Below are positions 58,401 to 64,000 of a stretch of DNA of 64,000 nucleotides, piece by piece. The position numbers and the translations under genes are program-made. The stretch lies in the NCBI RefSeq assembly GCF_949628265.1, contig NC_088790.1:6452545-6516544 (forward strand), written 5' to 3'. The notes under the pieces are model-generated. The model was not told the origin of the DNA. It worked only from the letters and a program-made list of their open reading frames with translations, and did no database searches. Origin of the DNA: Cloeon dipterum (taxonomy: Eukaryota; Arthropoda; Insecta; Ephemeroptera; Baetidae). Position 1 is the first letter of the stretch, and the number at the start of each line of letters is the position of its first letter.

Positions 58401-61400
58401 CAATCAAACTAGCCGACTAATTGCACGCAGTGGATAGCTCGCAGAACAATTTCTTTCTCTTAAAATTAGCCGTTGTTTTTAACAGAAGTCCAGACCAATT
58501 TGCCTGTTGAAAACCATTGCTTCGATTTTTCCTCTAATTTCCATATAAATTGAGGAAACCATCCTGCTTGTCGCATTAAATATGTTTCCCCAAGTGGAAG
58601 TGTAACATTTCTTAGAGAGTCGATAGCGCGCACCGCGCTTGGTGCTCGCAAGTCTTCGGAAAGAGGCTCGCTCTGCTGAGTCTGAAAAATAAATATAGTT
58701 GGAGAGTGATTTGTGTTGGAGGCACGAAGTGTATCGATTTTTCGAGTGTCACGCTAGTTTTGGGTCGGGAGTGACAGAAAAGTGGCGTGAGATTGTGATC
58801 GCGAATTCACATTACTGTGTGAGCGATAGAGAGAAAGAGAGAGAGAGAGAGTAAGTCACACACGGTGCGGCCAAGAGAATGGTTCTGAGCAGTCACTCAA
58901 GCAGTAATGAGTAACGCTCTCTTTTTTACCCAGCCAGAGCCGCCCCCTCAAGCAGGTGACCCGCGGACTAATAAATTATTTTGCTTGTGGGTGCGAGCAA
59001 AGGCACTCGGCTGCGTGGAGCTGACTGGCTAATTACCCAAATCAGGGGCTTTTGGTCGGCGAAACACACCTACTTTTAATTGCATTACAAGTCAGCTGCG
59101 AGTGAATTAAAAGCATTTTAATTAAATGTTACGTGCTAGTGTGAGGCCCGGAGTAATTTAATGACCACTGCGCGGCACGTAATACGACGTTTCTTACCGT
59201 TGAATTAATGAATTGCGATCGAGAGGGAAAATGTTCAAAATTTCAATGCCACGCAGTTGATTGTTGATAACCTCGTAAAATACTTGTGTTGCCTATGTTT
59301 GACTAATTAAAATTCAGAGTAATCACTCTCCTCAAGCGGAACTTAACAGTACAATCAACAAAGCCGGCGTTTTAAAATATTTTCCTGCAAAGAGAGTGAA
59401 AGCTAACAATGCGGGTTGTGATAATTTATATGTAAAATTTATTCAGCAAAGTTTTACTGCTTTTCACCGCCTAGCTGATCCAATTAAAAGTTTTGTTTTG
59501 CCAGTGGTTTGTCAACCAATGAGGAAATGCTTTTAATCTTGTTATTCAATTGCGTCCCGGAGGTACAATGGATCACGCAATTAGCCAAGGACCGCATGTC
59601 TTGAGCCCGGCATTTCATTAGAAGCAGCCTCATCACTCACCCCGCGCACCCTCGGGGTCGCAATTAACTCTCTTTGAAGGACAGTCTGTGCGCAGCTTTC
59701 GCTATTCCCACTAGGAAGTGCTGGAAATCTACTTAAAAGCGGAAACTCCACCGGAAGTGCAGTTTGATTTTCCTCACGAAAACGCTATCAGCGCTCGATC
59801 GCTCTACGAAATATTATTCAAAATGCAAGTTGTTTTTCTAGTCACATAGATCGCTACTATTTTTAAAGTTAATAAGTGCGAGAGGATTTTACACAGGGGT
59901 GCCCGCACAGCGTAGAGTCTGTGTGTGTGACACTGAGTGCACCTTTGCCGGCAAAAATAGCAGCGTGACTGATGCCCACCCGCGATAAGAGACACGCGAC
60001 TGCTTTCCTCTATACAGAATGTACTCTTGATTTGCATAGAAAAAACCAACACATAGCTGCTGGTGGGTTGTAATCGTGAGATGACCAAGCAAATTTTATT
60101 TAATTAGCCGCACGAACAGCAATTTCGGATCACACTTCAACCGCAATTTGACCTCTCTATTTAAATGCTCAAGCGCACAACTGCATCCTGACGAAGGAAA
60201 TCGTGCACGCAAAATAAATTCGAATATATTATGCTGTTAAATTATATTACACTCAGTGCGCGCAGAAGGAAATAATTTTATGAGTAATAAAGAGAAGGGG
60301 TCAAGATTCACTGCGAGCTGATTAACGCAGCAGATGCAGCGACTGTCTGTGTGAATTAAATATATATAGCCGATTGTTGGCCAAAAAGGCGAAGGCTATT
60401 TTGGTATCGGCGCGAACGTATGCTGGCAAATTGCTTCTTACTTATTAAGGCCCGGCATAACCCATTCTTGTGGGGAGCGCAGAGCATTGTGAATGTCGCG
60501 CTTGCTTGACTTTGTCAGATTGACTGATCGCCTCAACTGACAGAAAAACACGTGTAGCATCCACGGAATAAGCCGATTAAGCAGCTCACGCACTCACTGC
60601 TGCGCTAATTAAATCAAACCCCTTCCCGAGATCAACAACAATATGTTACTTATTTACTTCTTAATAATATCTGCCCCTCTCAGACAATGCAGCTGCGCAG
60701 ATATGCTTTTTGGATGGGATTTCTTTCCAAGTTAAACCAAAGACACCAAAGAGTACATAAAGAGCGATAAATTCAGTTTTGCATTCATACAAATCCCGCG
60801 TTTAACTTCATTGAAATCTGCGCGGCTCCATGCCTCAGTCAGATTTTTGTTTACTTTAGTAATCATGCAAAATTAATTTATGTTTAGGAGAATATCATGT
60901 GGAAATATTCTAAAATAATTAATAATAATTCATTCCTTAATTCAATGCTATAGCAGAATTAAATTAATGAATCATTTTACTGACTGTTTTCAGCGAGTAA
61001 AGCGACAGTAGAGTTGTTCCAGCAACACCACCAGTCCACATCGCTGCCGATCGGCCCATCCGCGATGGCAGGATCAGGACCTTTGGGCCCATTGTCGTCG
61101 CTAGGCCCAGTCCTGAGCGGGGCAGCTGCCTTGGCTGCCGGCGCCGGCCGCACAAACTTCACCAACAAACAACTCACCGAGCTGGAGAAAGAGTTTCACT
61201 TTAACAGATACTTGACACGTGCCAGACGGATAGAAATCGCGTCTGCACTACAACTAAACGAAACTCAGGTAGGAAATATAATTTGCAGTAGAAACATACT
61301 AGTTTATTAATTTTCAAACTGTTACATATCTTCTCTTTACGAACTGGGAAACTTTTTCAATTTAAAAATATTTGGATATCAAATAAAGTTTTTTTGTGTT

Positions 61401-62572
61401 TCTGTGAAATAAATGCATTTAGTGTGGCGTCAGCCATTTTTATTATTAATTATTTTTTTTGCTCATTTTATCCCTGTCCGAGGACCGGAGGACCGGGAAG
61501 GGCGCGCACTGCACTAGCACGAATGCTGAAACCCGGGTCCCAATAACACCGCGAACGGATAACATGGGCGCACCGGGCCGCACAGGGACCCAGCCCACTC
61601 AAATGATTATGTTGTAATAACATATAAAGACAAATTAAGCAGTAATCATACATACAAAATACATACAGCAGTACTAATACTAATATTTTAAGCCAGCCGC
61701 CACAAATCAAGTTTATTTATTTTCAATCGTTATATATTTTGGAATTTAATAAGTAAAATTCTTAACTAAAAAAGAGGACATTAATTATTGATTGGATAAA
61801 TCTGTTTCAAAAATTTTAAACCTTTTTAACATTGATCGGAAGCATTAAATTTAATTGATGAATTAAATTTGTTCTTTACTATTTTCTGCGCCAAAATTCA
61901 ACGTGTGGTTAAAGGGTTACTCCTGTTGATATGTTCCTTTTGTAAGGTAAAGTTGAAATGATATAAATCATCCTTTACTCAATAGAATACTGACAGTTTT
62001 GTGAATTTTAAATCATTGATATTTCAATCGAGCGGATAACATGTGGCCCAAGTGGCCATAGAGGATCTTGGGCCCATTGTGGCCATCTTTTCGCCTCCCC
62101 GCACCGAGATCTTTTGTTGAAAAACCAGAAATTTATCCATAAAGCCTATGAAAAGGCGATGCGAAGTGGCCATTTGAGAATTTCGAGTCACTAAAGTATC
62201 ATTTGCCATCACTGACATTGAGTAGTCAGTAATAGATCCCATCAATTCTAAAATATCTCTCACTCCTTTGACACTCCTGAGAATATTTTAACAATGCGCG
62301 CGAGCCGACAATTTATATAATGCACGTTAAAATTTTTGTATGATCTAACATCTTTGCTTGGAGCGGAACAAAATGAATCACGGATTTCGAGCTTTTGTTT
62401 TCAGGTGAAGATCTGGTTCCAAAATCGGCGGATGAAGCAGAAAAAGCGGGCGAAAGAAGGATTAATTCCGCCGGAGAGCGTTGCCACCAGCCTGCCGAGC
62501 AGCAGTAGCAGTAACTCACCTAACCTGAGCGGGGCCCTTGCACCCCACGAGGACTCACCCTCGGCCCCCTAG
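52012..62572 (+). CDS. lab: Hox transcription factor Labial (3 exons, about 300 aa)
   Basis: Labial is the anterior-most Hox factor of insects. It patterns the intercalary head segment and, in flies, the midgut, and binds DNA with Extradenticle (Pbx). Exons are 52012-52471, 60994-61268 and 62405-62572, joined in phases 1 and 0. Exon 1 is Tyr/Gln/His-rich, with a conserved [10 protein letters not shown] block and the Exd-binding hexapeptide region [14 protein letters not shown]. The homeodomain occupies about residues 202-261: [32 protein letters not shown], then [14 protein letters not shown]. The homeobox is split between codons 44 and 45, the intron position known for labial. The protein is about half the length of the fly one because the long Gln/His stretches are shorter. 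ATG codons at 52012 and 52015 are both possible starts. Confidence 0.97.
52472..53740. other. 5' part of labial intron 1, no feature recognised
   Basis: AT-rich intronic DNA between the exon-1 donor and the first dispersed repeat. I see no coding frame or repeat. The remaining unlabelled parts of intron 1 (54181-56189, 56476-57990 and 58393-60993) likewise hold no recognised gene. A TGATAAATGG site at 57374-57383 fits the Exd/Hox form TGATNNATNN and could be autoregulatory, but is unproven. Confidence 0.5.
53750..54180 (+). repeat. Dispersed repeat L1f, longest copy (labial intron 1)
   Basis: It starts near ttggctcgcattgttaaggc and contains actctcaggagtgtcaa, tcagagatggcaaaaagtgg and ggtgttattgggacccgggt. 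It ends in cggacagggataaaaagag followed by a run of A. About 430 bp long. The A-rich tail and 5'-truncated relatives resemble a retroposed SINE, but a tRNA head is not clear. The short open frame at 53943-54164 is not a gene. Confidence 0.8.
56190..56475 (+). repeat. Dispersed repeat L1f, diverged copy (labial intron 1)
   Basis: Shares agaagtgtcaaagcagcgg, aatgtcagagatgacaaaag and gctggttttcgcaccttttt with the other copies. It contains TAGCTCAGCGGG at about 56314, a full match to the pol III A-box consensus TRGCNNARYNGG. Its 3' part departs from the longest copy and resembles 50376-50460. Confidence 0.7.
57991..58392 (-). repeat. Dispersed repeat L1f, nearly complete copy (labial intron 1)
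   Basis: Reverse orientation. On the minus strand it starts gactcgcattgttaaggc and ends gctgagcagaggttaaaaaaa. It shares the middle section with the copy at 53750-54180 but has a different 3' end (cccacgggatgtgctgagca), also found at 50161-50345. Two 3' subtypes are therefore present. Confidence 0.8.
58827..58852 (+). repeat. GA-rich microsatellite in labial intron 1
   Basis: agagagaaagagagagagag-type run of about 26 bases. GAGA tracts bind GAGA factor in flies. Any role here is speculative. Confidence 0.7.
60994..61268 (+). CDS. lab: labial exon 2 (linker and homeodomain helices 1-2)
   Basis: Acceptor ttttcag at 60993. The linker is Ser/Gly/Ala/Leu-rich ([20 protein letters not shown]), then the homeodomain N-terminal arm, helix 1 and helix 2 to LQLNETQ. 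The donor CAG/GTAGGA is in phase 0. Confidence 0.96.
61452..61605 (-). repeat. Dispersed repeat L1f, 3'-end copy (labial intron 2)
   Basis: Reverse orientation. The 3' 150 bp are nearly identical to the end of the copy at 53750-54180 (from agtgggctgggtccctgtgc to cggacagggataaaatgagc and the A run). The 5' part is missing, as expected for 5' truncation. The near identity suggests recent activity. Confidence 0.8.
62024..62312 (-). repeat. Dispersed repeat L1f, copy ending 90 bp before labial exon 3
   Basis: Reverse orientation. It matches the copy at 57991-58392 from the cgcgcattgtta end to gccacatgttatccgctcga and lacks the 3' end. It is the second member of the family within the 1.1-kb intron that splits the homeobox. 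Confidence 0.75.
62405..62572 (+). CDS. lab: labial exon 3 (recognition helix and C-terminus)
   Basis: Encodes [20 protein letters not shown], the DNA-recognition helix with Gln50 and Asn51 in the usual places, followed by a short Ser-rich tail ending DSPSAP. The stop is TAG at 62570-62572. The KEGLIP motif right after the homeodomain is typical of labial orthologues. Confidence 0.96.
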   Translation: MKIWFQNRRMKQKKRAKEGLIPPESVATSLPSSSSSNSPNLSGALAPHEDSPSAP

Positions 62573-62836
62573 TCCAAACCTCGTATGGTTCCTCGACTCG
62601 ACTCTCTGCGCATGAGTTAAAAATAAACAAAACCATCAGTATAGGAAGATTTAGAAACAACGAAATCGAAGTGCGTGCGGCCCTTTAGCAGAGCAAATGA
62701 CTCGTTCAGCAAAGCTCAGCACAAAAACGGACACCCTCTGTCGTGACTTTTCGTGTGCATACTCTTTCACTTGCTGATTCTATTTATTATATCTCAATGT
62801 ACTGATGTAAATATGTACCAACCTTCGTAGATCCTC

Positions 62837-62842
62837 AATAAA
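62837..62842 (+). terminator. labial polyadenylation signal
   Basis: AATAAA 265 bases after the labial stop. An earlier AATAAA near 62622 is a possible alternative. The interval 62573-62860 is the probable 3' UTR. Confidence 0.55.
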
Positions 62843-62869
62843 CTTATTTAATAGTTATATGTAAATTAT

Positions 62870-64000
62870 GGAAATAATTTTTTTACCTCGACTGTCCCTC
62901 AGAAAATTCTTCTGCTGGCAGCCATTTTAGTCCAAGAATCCGAATTAATTAGAATTTGAGATCGAGGCGAAAGAGTCGGTTCTTCCTGTGATAGTGATCT
63001 GACATCCAGATGAGCAACACACGTATAAAACGCAGCAGCGCCTGTCTCTGTTGGCTTGAAAGGTAAAGTTGTAAGGAGGGCGTCCCCTGAGAAACGCAGC
63101 CTCTATCCTCGTGCAGTCCTGCGTCCTTCAGGGTTACATGCGGCAGCTGTCAAGGTGTCAAGCAAGCCCATCTGATAGCTCTCTCTGACTTCATAATGAA
63201 AAAGTCGTGTTCCTCTCTATTAACCGAGCGCTCCGCAGACTCGCCAACACACTAAACAATTAAGGATGCTGATATAATAGAGCATTTTAGACGAGAATCG
63301 CTCAACATTATCTATCAAGAAATGCTTTGAATGAGTTACAAAAGGAACAACACCTGCTTAGAAACACTCGGGAAGGCTCAAAAATTAAATTTATTAAGAT
63401 GATTTATTGTGCTTTAAAATATGTTTGGATTCCTGCAGAAAATTAATATAAGTAAAATTTCTACCTTCAAGAGACGTTTCAACTATGTATGAGGAGGTAG
63501 AATGTATTTTATTTACCCCTGGCCGCGTAATCCACAATTATGAAGAATGACAATTTGCCACTCAGCTATAATTCTTCACAAAAGGACTGCTCTGTGGGAT
63601 GCGTTGAAATGTAGGTTATTAGGGGAAAATAAACAGAAACGAGGAAGCTGCATGAAGTATCTACTGACATCTTCTTTCGATCAGAGGAATAATTTTCAAG
63701 CTCCTGAATTTTAGAAACAGTTTTTAGATTAAGTTAAGAAAATCTTTTATCGGAAAAAGAGAACTATCAAGAGTTTGATTTAAAAAAATCTTAAATTTAG
63801 CGCGCAATACATAAAATAAAATATTAACACGAATTTTGTTAATTTCAATACATATGAGTAATAACTTACTATATTTCATATCTACGTAAATTTTTGCTGT
63901 CACGGGGTTAAAAAAATTATTGATTTTTTAGTAAGAATGAAACGAAGTAAAATTCCTAATGTTCAACCTGTTCATATTAAAAAAAATTTAACCTTTTTTG
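62870..64000. other. Downstream flank of labial, nothing recognised
   Basis: No homeobox, coding frame, RNA gene or repeat was seen in the last 1.1 kb, so the next gene beyond labial cannot be named from this window. Confidence 0.5.

Noticed and set aside
1..64000. tRNA, rRNA, CRISPR or known Hox-cluster microRNA genes
   Set aside because: None recognised by eye; B-box-like strings such as that near 1811 fall inside coding exons. A covariance-model scan would be decisive.

Overview
This window comes from an animal nuclear genome, almost certainly an insect. Genes are split by GT-AG introns (many of only 50-60 bp), UTRs carry AATAAA signals, and three genes are unmistakable metazoan orthologues: the Hox gene labial, the Wnt-pathway scaffold Apc and the mitochondrial translocase subunit Tim17. 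I cannot name the species. No bacterial, viral or plasmid features were seen.

Layout, left to right. (1) 166-3649, minus strand: a secreted chymotrypsin-like S1 serine protease in eight exons. Its last exon adds a mucin-like Thr/Pro tail encoded by an 18-bp minisatellite. A TATA box and initiator lie just upstream. (2) 4.1-7.9 kb: a block of palindromic, non-autonomous DNA elements, including a 1.44-kb fold-back element with 8-bp target-site duplications. (3) 7.9-19.3 kb: no confident gene. A GC-rich segment ending in a consensus donor at 9375 could be the first exon of Apc. (4) 19.35-39.47 kb, plus strand: Apc, 19 coding exons as I model it, about 2244 residues. Four small N-terminal exons are scattered over 12 kb. 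They are followed by the armadillo repeats, 15-aa and 20-aa beta-catenin repeats, degenerate SAMP motifs, basic repeats, an SxIP motif and a C-terminal TSV. (5) 40.3-41.0 kb: two palindromic repeats. (6) 41.4-42.25 kb, minus strand: Tim17 in two exons, with a CCAAT/E-box cluster upstream. (7) 43-52 kb: AT-rich intergenic DNA with promoter-like islands. (8) 52.0-62.57 kb, plus strand: labial in three exons, with the hexapeptide in exon 1 and the homeobox split at codon 44/45. Its introns and 5' flank carry at least seven copies of one dispersed repeat family. (9) 62.9-64 kb: nothing recognised.

The three conserved genes do not form a functional unit: Apc acts in the beta-catenin destruction complex and cytoskeleton, Tim17 in protein import, labial in head patterning. 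The most noteworthy points are the repeat-invaded labial locus with non-Hox neighbours on its 5' side, the minimal Met-Asp uORF eight bases upstream of the labial start codon, the fold-back elements, and the mucin-tailed protease.
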